A stretch of DNA of 22,647 nucleotides from Chalciporus piperatus (lineage: Eukaryota; Basidiomycota; Agaricomycetes; Boletales; Boletaceae). The stretch covers positions 1 to 22,647 of the forward strand of contig JBBPTG010000341.1 in NCBI GenBank assembly GCA_038093975.1. Reading direction: 5' to 3'. A model generated the notes under the pieces. It searched no databases and had not been told where the DNA came from. It saw only the letters and a program-made list of their open reading frames with translations. This document shows, in pieces, positions 1 through 7,961 of this stretch. Within the stretch, counting starts at the first letter, position 1; each line of letters begins with the position of its first letter. Position numbers and translations under genes: made by a program.

Positions 1-303
1 AGACTGGCCTCTGAAACACTGGTACAGGCCGAAGATTCTCTATAGAACATTCTCAGCCTGTACCAGTTTTGCAGTGGCATTGAGTGCTGAGACACTGGTA
101 CAGGCCGAAGACCTCCTATAGGACATATCCGGCCTGTACCAGGTTTGCAGTGAGATTGAACTCTGAGAAACTGGTACAGGCTGAAGATTTCCTATAGGAT
201 ATTCTCGGCCTGTACCAGCTTTGCAGTGGAATTGACTGCTGAGACACTGGTACAGGCCGAAGACCTCCTATAAAACATATCCGGCCTGTACCAGGTTCTC
301 GAG
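1..303. repeat. 76-bp tandem array of palindromic units
   Basis: The motif ACTGGTACAGG starts at 18, 94, 170 and 246, an exact 76-bp period. Bases 1-17 look like the tail of an earlier unit, so the array probably extends left of the window. Each unit is a palindrome: CTGGTACAGGCC at one side and GGCCTGTACCAG at the other, about 25 nt apart around a CCTATAGGA-like core. The first three units continue into TTTGCAGTG. The fourth breaks off after the second palindrome arm. Because 76 is not a multiple of 3, the array is unlikely to code for protein. TTTGCAGTG resembles the inner end of the CACTGCAAAAAG terminus of the next element, so the array may be subterminal DNA of a related transposon (inference). 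Confidence 0.9.
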
Positions 304-363
304 CATCAGCAACACTGCAAAAAGTCTGAAGTTACTGGAATGACTGGATCAGTTAAACCAGTA
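304..363 (+). repeat. Left terminal inverted repeat
   Basis: It starts CATCAGCAACACTGC and matches the reverse complement of 3240-3299 at 58 of 60 positions. The mismatches are C310 against T and C358 against T. The embedded CACTG begins at 313. Confidence 0.92.
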
Positions 364-815
364 TGCCAGTTGCTCAGTTGCCCAGTCATCCAGTCAGCCA
401 GTCATTTCAGTAATCTCATTAGTTCATTAGCCCAGTCATGAAGACATTTCAGTTGTCTCAGTGGCCCAGTCATCCAGTCATCCAGTCATTTCAGTAGTCT
501 CAGTTATCCAGTTATCCAGTTATCCAGTTATCCAGTCATTTCAGTAGTCCAGTGGTCCAGTGGTCCAGTCAATCCAGTCATCCAGTCACTTCAGTAATCC
601 AGCCAGTCCAGTTATACAGTCATCCTAGTCATCCAGTCACTCCAGTAATCGAGTCACTCAGGGGTCCAGTAATCTAGTCACTCTAGTAACCCAGTCACTC
701 AGGGGTCCAGTAATCTAGTCACTCTAGTAACCCAGCCACTCAGGGGTCCAGTAATCCAGTCACTCCAGTAACCCAGCCACTCAGGGGTTCAGCAATCCAG
801 TACCCAATTACTATT
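364..815. repeat. Left subterminal CCAGTCA minisatellite
   Basis: Degenerate repeats of CCAGTCATC/TTATCCAGT type run from the left TIR inward. The inner end is more regular: CACTCAGGGG recurs at 655, 696, 737 and 778, a 41-bp tandem repeat of about four copies. The motif is the reverse complement of the right arm's, so the two arms could pair. Confidence 0.88.
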
Positions 816-859
816 TCACTATATTTTACAATTATTTCACACTTTATGTAGTTCAGGAG

Positions 860-1330
860 TTCAGGAAAAATGTGAAATATATCTGTCTAACTAGTACATG
901 TATGGTGCTACAGTGGGAAGTGGTGGTGGGGCACGAGTGGCTATGTATCATGTTCGAGGTGAGGATGTGGTGGTGGGTAAGTGAAAACTCACCTAGTGAG
1001 GCCGGCGGGGCTGTTGAGCCCTCGCTGGCCGTGTTCGAGTGGGTGTTGAAGGTGGGAGGTGGTGATGGGGCACGAGCAGCTATGTTTGAGGTAAGTGGAT
1101 GTGGTGGTGGGGGAGTGGAAACTCACCTAGTAAGGCCGGCGGGGCTGTTGAGCCCTCGCCGGCCGTGTTGTTCGAGTTGGTGTTAAGGTGACTCGGAGGT
1201 GGTGGTGGGGGTGGGGGAGACTCGAGTGGCTGTTGGTGAGATGAGTGGGTGGGTCAGTGAGTGAGTAGAAACTCACTTTGCATTGCCGGCAGGGCTGTTG
1301 AGCCCTCGCCGGCCATGTTGCTGTTGTTGT
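860..1330. repeat. Triplicated G-rich unit with GC hairpin
   Basis: Three diverged copies carry AACTCAC followed by a block like GCCGGCGGGGCTGTTGAGCC and then CTCGCCGGC. They start near 985, 1119 and 1269, so spacing is about 134 and 150 bp. The GCCGGC-GGGGCT and AGCCCTC-GCCGGC halves form a GC-rich stem with a GTTG loop; copy 1 has a weaker arm. On the minus strand the first two copies read CTAG|GTGAGT, resembling a splice donor, but I can build no gene from it. The flanks are GGTGGTGGGG-rich. Confidence 0.8.
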
Positions 1331-1439
1331 TGAGGTGTGGTGTAGTGGTGTGAGACAGACTCGAAGAAGTGGCGCGGCAAGTTCAACTTGGTCACGTGAC
1401 TTTTTCGCGCGGATTTTTTGTCAAGTCCGAGCATTAGGG

Positions 1440-2165
1440 AAATGTAGCTACACTTTATTAGGATCTCCTACACTAGATAGCTACCATATTTTTTGTACAC
1501 TTGTGTATGCCTTTTTGTACACTTTCAATAGGTTTGATCTCCACATACTTTGCTACACTTTTAACTACACACTTACTGCGCTTTTTTGTACACTTTTGCT
1601 ACACTCTAACCTAATACACTTTCCCACACTTGTAACTACACATTTACTACGCTTTTTTTACACTTTTGCTACACTGAGTCTAGCCACAGTTTCCCACACT
1701 TGTAACTACACATTTACTACACATTTTTGTACACTATTGCTACACTCAATCTAGCTACACTTTCCTACACATTTGATTCAAGTTTTACTACGCTTTTTTG
1801 TAACACTTTGCTACACTCAATCACTACACTTGTAACTACACTTTTAGTACGCTTTTTTGTACATTTTAGCTACACTCTATCACTACACACTTTCCCACAC
1901 ATTTCACTACACTTTTAGTACGCTTTTTTGTACACTTTTGCTACACTCAATCTAGCTACACTTTCCCACACTTTTACTACACTTTTACTACACTTTTTTT
2001 GTACATTTTGCTCACTCAATCTAGCTATACTTTCCCACACTTGTAACTACACTTTTACTACACTTTTTTTGTACACTTCACTACACTCAATCCTAATACC
2101 CTTTCCCACATTGTTAACTACACTTTTAGTACACATTTTTGTGGACTTTAGCTATAATCCATCCT
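1440..2165. repeat. ~70-bp tandem array with strong strand asymmetry
   Basis: Units read roughly TTTCCCACACTTGTAACTACAC, then TTTTACTACGCTTTTTTGTAC, then ACTTTTGCTACACTCAATCTAGC. The TTTCCCACA landmark recurs near 1619, 1690, 1890, 1961, 2031 and 2102, with more diverged units between and before, giving about 8-10 copies. The plus strand is almost devoid of G and rich in T, C and A. The frames that stay open across it are repeat artefacts. Confidence 0.88.
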
Positions 2166-2199
2166 ATGAATGATTATAAAATGTCACTAATTAGAATGA

Positions 2200-3239
2200 C
2201 TCTATTAGATGACTGAGTAGTACTGGAGTGATTGGGTGAGCTGAGGGCTGGGTAACTGGATAACTGGTATGACTGGTGTGACTGAAGTGACTGGATTACT
2301 GGACCACAGGATGACTGGATTACTGGAGTGACTGGATTACTGAGGTGACTGGATTACTGGAGTGACTTGTGTGACTGGAGTGACTGGAGTGACTGGAGTG
2401 ACTGGAGTGACTGGAGTGACTGGAGTGACTGGAGTGACTGGACTGGACCACTGAGTGACTGGATTACTGAAGTGACTGGATTAACTGGAGTGACTGGATT
2501 ACTGGAGTGACTTATGTGATTTATGTGACTGGGGTGACTGGAGTGACTGGATTACTGAACCACTGAGTGACTAGATTACTGGAATACTGGAATACTGGAT
2601 GACTGGAGTAATGAGACAACTGGATTGCTGGATGACTAGGGCACTGGGCTACTAGGCTACTGAGATAACTGGATGACTGGAACACTGGGCTACTGAGCTA
2701 CTGAGACTACTGAAGTGACTGGATGATTGGATGACTGGGCTGCTGGGTTACTGGAACTACTGGATGACTGGATGACTGGGATGCTGGGTTACTGGAACTA
2801 CTGGATGACTGAATGACTGAATGACTGGGCTACTGAGACTACTGAAGTAACTGGATAACTTGATGACTGGGCTACTAAGATTACTGAAGTAACTGGATAA
2901 CTTGATGACTGGGCTGCTGGGTTACTGGAACTACTGGATAACTGGAACACTTGGCCACTGGACTAATGAGACCACTGAAATGACTGAATGACTGGATGAC
3001 TGAGCTACTGAGACTACTGAAATGACTGGATGACTGGATGACTGGGCTGCTGGATGACTGAGACTACTGAGACTACTGGATGACTGAATGACTGAGCTAC
3101 TGAAGCTACTGAAATGACTGGATGACTGGGCCACTAGGCCACTGGGTTACTAAGACTACTGAAACTACTTGATGACTGGGTGACTAGGTTACTGAAACTA
3201 CTGAAACTACTGAAACTACTTGTTACTGGGCCACTGGAC
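2200..3239. repeat. Right subterminal ACTGGATGACTGG minisatellite
   Basis: About 1 kb of degenerate 9-10-mers such as GTGACTGGA, GATGACTGG and CTACTGAGA. Eight perfect copies of GTGACTGGA run from 2371 to 2442. It is the reverse complement in motif of the left arm at 364-815, but about twice as long. Confidence 0.9.
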
Positions 3240-3299
3240 TACTGATTTAACTGATCCAGTCATTCCAGTAACTTCAGACTTTTTGCAGTGTTACTGATG
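3240..3299 (-). repeat. Right terminal inverted repeat
   Basis: The reverse complement of 304-363 with two mismatches. CAGTG sits at 3286-3290, followed by TTACTGATG, which mirrors CATCAGCAA on the left. Transposase-like coding begins at once after it. Confidence 0.92.
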
Positions 3300-3535
3300 T
3301 ATCACTCCGGAAAACCTGTACTCTGCATTCTCCAGTCCAACAGCGGGACTCCTCATGACCTGGCAATATACAGGTTCGACCTCCAAGTCAATTACCGAGC
3401 TCGAGCGTTTGGCATCATACACCGCTGATCCACTGTATAATCATGCGGACGCAGCCTCTTTTTCACACGACAGGGAACGTAGGCGCATCGAGAAGGTTTT
3501 ACTCGACGAGTCAAATCCATTTCATGCCGAACATG

Positions 3536-3540
3536 GTTGG
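3536..3540 (+). repeat. Target-site duplication, left copy (GTTGG)
   Basis: GTTGG directly before the LTR terminus TGAAACG; its partner is at 4134-4138. Five bp is the usual size for LTR-retrotransposon integrases. Confidence 0.9.
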
Positions 3541-3726
3541 TGAAACGACTCAACTCAATCAAGAGCTAGCGCTATCATCAGACAACATGCCCTAGCGAAA
3601 CCACATCAACTCAGTAACTAGAGCTGAGGATCAGACTAGGCAAGCAGGAGCGCTTGGCCCATGAAGTTCAAGAAGAGGAAACTCCAGGAGAACAAGACTG
3701 GAGAGCCAGTGCTTGTCAACCCGGGT

Positions 3727-3733
3727 TTATATA
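3727..3733 (-). promoter_or_regulatory. TATA box of the solo LTR
   Basis: The minus strand reads TATATAA within AGTATATAAACCC. It lies about 70 bp downstream (minus sense) of the TGAGTCA cluster. This order supports a U3 promoter firing leftwards, towards the 5' part of the transposase. Prediction only. Confidence 0.55.
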
Positions 3734-3797
3734 CTATTGACAGTGTTTGTACATGTTGTGGCTAAACCTTAACTATATGACTAGGTATGACTAGATA

Positions 3798-3919
3798 TGA
3801 GTCATGGCGAGTAACAGCCAATAGCGTATATGACTAGGAAGCGAGATGAGTCAGTATGAGTCACGGTGAGTCATAATGAGTCATTAAGAGTCTGAGTCAT
3901 GGTGACTCGGTATGAGTCA
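3798..3919. promoter_or_regulatory. Cluster of seven TGAGTCA (Gcn4/AP-1 type) sites
   Basis: TGAGTCA starts at 3798, 3847, 3857, 3867, 3877, 3893 and 3913. Four neighbours are spaced exactly 10 bp, about one helical turn, so they would face one side of the DNA. TGA[G/C]TCA is the established consensus for fungal Gcn4/CPC1 bZIP activators of amino-acid starvation responses. Relatives TATGACTAG lie at about 3775-3795 and 3828. Binding in this organism is inference. Confidence 0.7.
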
Positions 3920-3957
3920 TGGACAGTGGGGAAGATGCACAGCCACGCACAGCCACG

Positions 3958-3965
3958 TTACGTAA
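3958..3965. promoter_or_regulatory. TTACGTAA palindrome
   Basis: A perfect 10-bp palindrome, GTTACGTAAG centre, just upstream (minus sense) of the TGAGTCA cluster. TTACGTAA is a known bZIP site type (Yap and C/EBP-like). It belongs to the putative U3 region of the solo LTR. Confidence 0.5.
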
Positions 3966-4014
3966 GCGAAAGGCTAGACCTAGCTGATGTCAGCAGGTCA
4001 TGTGATGTGATCTT

Positions 4015-4030
4015 GATAAGATAAGATAAC
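4015..4030. promoter_or_regulatory. Three overlapping GATA sites
   Basis: GATAAG, GATAAG and GATAAC overlap at 5-bp steps (4015, 4020, 4025). HGATAR is the known site of fungal nitrogen-regulatory GATA factors (AreA/NIT2 type). Together with the TGAGTCA cluster it hints at nutrient-responsive control of the LTR; this is inference. Confidence 0.5.
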
Positions 4031-4133
4031 AGAAAAGGGAGAGAAAGCGACTAAGTCCAAAAGTGAAAGAGAAACGTAGTAAGCGTAGTGAAGTCTAGGA
4101 AAGACTAGGATAAGGAACTGAGCGTTCGTAACA

Positions 4134-4138
4134 GTTGG
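4134..4138 (+). repeat. Target-site duplication, right copy (GTTGG)
   Basis: GTTGG directly after the LTR end CGTAACA; the transposase frame resumes here with TGG CGC AAG. Confidence 0.9.
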
Positions 4139-7100
4139 CGCAAGAGTTCGGTGATGATCCCACTTATAAAGGAGGGGGTCAAGTACCAATCCGAGAATGA
4201 CCCAACGATCCCCATGCTTACCATTGATGTTATTCACCGCTCGATCATCGAGATTATTAAATCCACTTTCGCGGACAGCGTATCGACTACATTTCATATG
4301 AGCCCATATGAACAATTTTGGAAGCCTTCTGATGACTCGGAACAAGTATTCCAGGTCTACTCGGAGGCTTACTCTTCGCCTCGAATGCTCAGACTCCAGA
4401 AAGAAGTCAATTCACTTCCGCGGAAAGCAGGTGATGACTACGAGCAAGTTATCGCACCTCTGATGTTGTGGTCAGACGCGACACAACTAGCCAACTTTGG
4501 CGATGCGTCACTCTGGCCCGTTTACTTGTCGTTCGGCAGTCAATCTAAGTATACCCGCGGTAAACCGACGTCAAACGCGATGCATCACGCTGCCTATATA
4601 CCAAAGGTAAACACTCGTCAGGTCATCATTATCAATATAGTATACTAATTCTAGTACTACAACTCCAGCTTCCGGATAACTTTCAAGACATCTATATCCA
4701 ACATTATGGCGAAGCATCAACAGACGAGATCTACACTCATTGCAAGAGGGAACTTATGCATGCCATCTGGAAGCTGCTTCTTGACGACGAGTTTGTCAAG
4801 GCATACAGAGATGGCATGTTGATCCGATGTTCCGATGGGATCATCAGACGGATTTTCCCTCGAATGTTCTCTTACTCAGCAGACTATCCTGAAAAGTAAG
4901 TATTCACCCTATTCACCTGTCACTCCTTGACAGCTGTTCCTATCTTCGCCGTGACAGGGTACTGCTCGCCTGCATCAAATTCCTTGGCAACTGTCCCTGT
5001 CCTCGTTGTCTAGTCAGTAAAAATGATATCCCAGAAATGGGGTCAGAGAGTGACATGCATACCCGACTGACGAACACTCGAAAACCTGCTCGTACCAAAG
5101 TCGAGAAGGCTCGCAAGCAATTATTCAAGGAGGGACGACGTGTTGGGAGCTCCCGTGTCGCTAAATACCTGAAGAGTGAATCTCTTGTTCCGACATATGT
5201 AGGCGTCTCATATTTAAGTTCTTGTGTTGCTAACGATGCTATTTTTAAGAACAGTTTCTCCGAACGCATCTGCGATGAGCTGTTCAACTACTTCCTCCTG
5301 TTCGTCGTAGACTTACTCCACGAGTTCGAACTGGGAGTGTGGAAAGCAATATTTATCCATCTGATGCGCATCTTATATGCTGCTGGTGGAGTCGGAGTAC
5401 AGGAACTGAACTGGAGGTAAGAAAGTATGTGTCGTCCTGTCACTATTGTGTGTGAACGAACTGTCAAGGTATCGAAAAGTGCCAACGTTCGGTCGTGGAA
5501 CAATCAGAAACTTCCACAAGAATGCATCGGCGATGAAGCGGCTGGCTGCCCGGGATTTTGAAGACTTGTTACAGGTGCGGTGCGGTCTATCTACGAGATT
5601 TTTTTCTGCTAATACTCGCTAATCAGTGTTCTATCCCTGTTTTCGAGGCATTATTACCACCGCCTCATGACCAAATCATCCTTGATCTGCTGTTCGACTT
5701 GGCGACTTGGCATGCGTTCTCCAAGCTTCGTCTCCACACCGATGCTACGCTCGACTTGTTCGACATTGCCACACGTTCTTTGAGCCATTCGGTGCGGAGG
5801 TTCGAAGAGAAAACCTGTTCATTCTATCATACAACAGAGCTCCCTCAAGAATATGCCGCACGTGGCCGTCGAGAAGCTGCATTGGCTGCCAAACAGCCAT
5901 CGAGAGGTGGTCGTTCAACAGGTCCGAAGGTAAAACGGCTTAACCTCAAGACATACAAATACCACGCGCTTGGAGATTACCCGAGCACAATCCGAGAGTA
6001 TGGTACCACAGATAGCTACAGTACTCAAATGGTGAGGAGTCGTCATCTCAAGGGAAATGGACTGATAAGTCCCGATACATGAACAGGGTGAACTCGAGCA
6101 TAGGCGCGTGAAGAGAAGATATACACGTTCAGGGAAGAAGAAGGGCAGCATGGTCGAGAGCATCGCCAACCAGGAAGCGATACAACGCTTTATACAAAAA
6201 GTGGACGAAACACGCGAATCACTTCAGAAAAAGGGAGAATATCAAACCACCGCTCCGAGTCGAGCCAACAGAACCCGTCGTCAGCAAACATCCCCATGTG
6301 ACCACTATCACATTTCAATAAACTAGCGCAGTAGTCGAGATCTGACTGAATGGCTTAGCGAGAAAGGAGAAGATCCCGCCATTCAGGTATCATTTCGTCA
6401 ATGCTCAGTTAATTAATCTCTAACTCGCCTCTAGGATTTCTTTCCCCGATTGAAGGACCATCTCCTCGCTCGTTTACGGGGATTGGCATACAACGGAGAC
6501 GAATACGAGTTTTCTGATGACGACCGTGCAACAGTCCTTTTCCACAATAACATGGTCCACGAACACAGTCTCCTGCGAATCAACTACACTACATACGATC
6601 TTCGACGCGAGCAGGACACCATCAATCCGGCAACTCGACCAGACATTATGTTGCTGTCGCAGGAAGACGAACGGACACATCCCTACTGGTATGCGCGCGT
6701 GGTGAAAATACTTCATCTTATGGTAGAACACCGTCCCGATCCGAACTCCCCATTTTCCCGGCCAAGTAGAATGGACGTCTTGTTCGTCAGGTGGTTCCAA
6801 CGCGATTCCAACTTCAACGCCGGTTGGGATGCTAAGCGGTTGCACCGCCTTCAATTCTTCGATGCTGACCATCTGTCGGAGGCATTCGGCTTCGTCGATC
6901 CCAATGCCGTTGTGCGGGGAGTGCATCTCATTCCAGGTTATGGTTACGGGCGTGTCAAAGACTCCGAAGACTACCTCGGAGATTCTGTTGCTCGGGAGGA
7001 TCTTATATTAGACGAGTGGCAATTCTACTACGTCAATATGTAAGGTTTCTTCGATTCTATTGAAAAACATTACTGACCAATTCTCCAGATTTGTCGATAG

Positions 7101-7449
7101 AGACATGTTCATGAGATTCCGAGGTGGTGGGGTGGGTCATTTGGCGACAAGGGATTGGGACGAGTTTTTGCAACGAGAGGGACGCGTGGTGCGAGAAGAC
7201 GACGATGAAGACACGAGCGATGACGAATCGGAACCCGGGGATGACGAGGAAGAGTCAGATGGTTCGGAAGAGGAAGAGGAAGAGGAAGTGGAGATGGAGG
7301 GGATCGAGTATGAGGGAGAATTGGAGGGAGACGTTGAAGACCTAGCGGAAAACGATTCTGACGAGGACGACCCGGATCGTGTAGTTGCGGATGAGGGAGA
7401 GGAGTTGGATGATGATATATGGGCCGAAGAAGGTTATGGAGCGTTATAG

Positions 7450-7961
7450 GGGCTTTAGTATTGCAGAGCTTGTTATATCTACGAGTGTCGTATCGCTATT
7501 TTCCAGATGGCGTCTGTCTCTACAGTGTATCTACATCACATTGTTTCGCTCTACATATGTCGGGATTTTGTGTTCTCGAGTAGAGCAAAGCGTGACTTGA
7601 CGTCATGATCGTGACATGACGAACGTGTCTCTTGCACTGCCACACACTGTCGAACATATCGTGCTGTCTCTACTTTCCACAATTTTTGTGATGCTGGGTG
7701 ATAGAGAGGCTCGGAAATACACTGTCATTTGACTGACACTCAAGCAGGCTGCCAGTGGTGCCAGCTATCGGAAACAGCCGTCGGGGACAGGGATGCCCGG
7801 AGGGCCTTGTTATGTATCAGTTAGGTATAATCAAGATTCGGAGTCCAAGCCGTGGTAGTGAGCTTGGCTTCCCACGGAAATTCCCGGCTAGAGGTGAACG
7901 GGTGAGCAAAAGACTCTATCCGAATTCAAAGTCTATAGTAGACTGTAAGCTGCTGCAGACG
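7450..7961. other. Intergenic: transposase 3' flank and MIC60 promoter
   Basis: No gene or RNA seen. The stretch should contain the right end of the Plavaka element, but no CACTGCAAAAAG-like terminus matching the left block is visible. A CRE-type palindrome TGACGTCA lies at 7598-7605, about 360 bp before the MIC60 start. No clear TATA box was found near that start. Confidence 0.6.

Larger units (their letters stand above)
304..3299. mobile_element. Non-autonomous CACTG-ended TIR element built of minisatellites
   Basis: A 2996-bp block is bounded by near-identical 60-bp inverted repeats (304-363 and 3240-3299). Inside there is no convincing gene, only tandem repeats. The left arm (364-815) is rich in CCAGTCA-type repeats and the right arm (2200-3239) in the reverse complement, ACTGGATGACTGG-type. 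Between them lie a G-rich triplicated unit (860-1330) and a ~70-bp T/C-rich array (1440-2165). CACTG at 313 and CAGTG at 3290 suggest the CACTA/EnSpm-like class, to which Plavaka elements are related, but no clear 2-3 bp target duplication is visible next to them. The inverted match continues 9 bp further out (CATCAG-AA). The right edge abuts transposase coding sequence, so the block probably inserted into or rearranged a Plavaka copy. Short reading frames here are repeat artefacts. Confidence 0.8.
3541..4133 (-). mobile_element. Solo LTR of a retrotransposon, inserted in the transposase
   Basis: A 593-bp insertion begins TGAAACG and ends CGTAACA: TG...CA ends with imperfect 7-bp inverted termini. 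It is flanked by a perfect 5-bp duplication GTTGG (3536-3540 and 4134-4138). Removing it and one GTTGG rejoins the transposase in frame at a conserved Trp-Arg-Lys. There is no internal retroelement coding, hence a solo LTR left by LTR-LTR recombination. The minus orientation is inferred: on that strand it starts TGTTACGAACG, and the factor-site cluster lies upstream of a TATA box, as in a U3 region. Copia or Gypsy membership cannot be decided. Confidence 0.92.
3301..7449 (+). pseudogene. Plavaka-type (CACTA-like) transposase, broken copy
   Basis: A DNA transposase of the Plavaka group of Agaricomycetes, recognised from family-typical phrases: YTGSTSKSITELERL, LMLWSDATQLANFG, GSQSKYTRGKPTS, FPRMFSYSADYPEK, DLLHEFELGVWKAIF, KYHALGDYPSTIREYGTTD, GELEHRRVKR, FVDRDMFMRF, then an acidic tail. 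Inferred exons: 3301-3540, [solo LTR], 4139-4606, 4669-4895, 4958-5198, 5250-5416, 5469-5574, 5627-6031, 6087-6386, 6435-7039 and 7089-7449. Introns are 48-62 nt and all keep the frame. Lesions: the N-terminal part is missing left of the 3-kb element; the solo LTR splits ...HGW from RKSSV...; a TAG at 6324-6326 lies between HYHISIN and RSSRDLTEW. Because the frame is otherwise open, inactivation looks recent. Codons at 3298-3300 and earlier fall inside the neighbouring TIR. Confidence 0.93.

Noticed and set aside
1..303. CRISPR array
   Set aside because: Regular 76-bp spacing, but the units are wholly similar with no unique spacers, in a eukaryotic context.
872..2173. Open frames across the G-rich and T/C-rich repeat blocks
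   Set aside because: They follow the tandem repeats, give low-complexity proteins and match no family; open only because of base bias.
2931..3134. Minus-strand Ser-rich frame
   Set aside because: A translation of the ACTGG minisatellite; no start context and no conserved pattern.
304..3299. A clear target-site duplication for the 3-kb element
   Set aside because: Flanks next to CACTG (CAA and TTA) and next to CATCAG (GAG and TAT) do not match; the ends remain uncertain.
3541..4133. An intron or a second gene between transposase pieces
   Set aside because: 593 bp with TG...CA ends and a GTTGG duplication fits a solo LTR; introns here are about 50-60 nt and no splice pair gives the correct join.
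7060..7449. A separate acidic protein gene
   Set aside because: It joins the Plavaka exon at 7039 through a 49-nt intron as FVDRDMFMRF, the usual transposase C terminus with its acidic tail.
7450..7961. tRNA or other RNA gene upstream of MIC60
   Set aside because: No A/B-box pair or cloverleaf could be found by eye.
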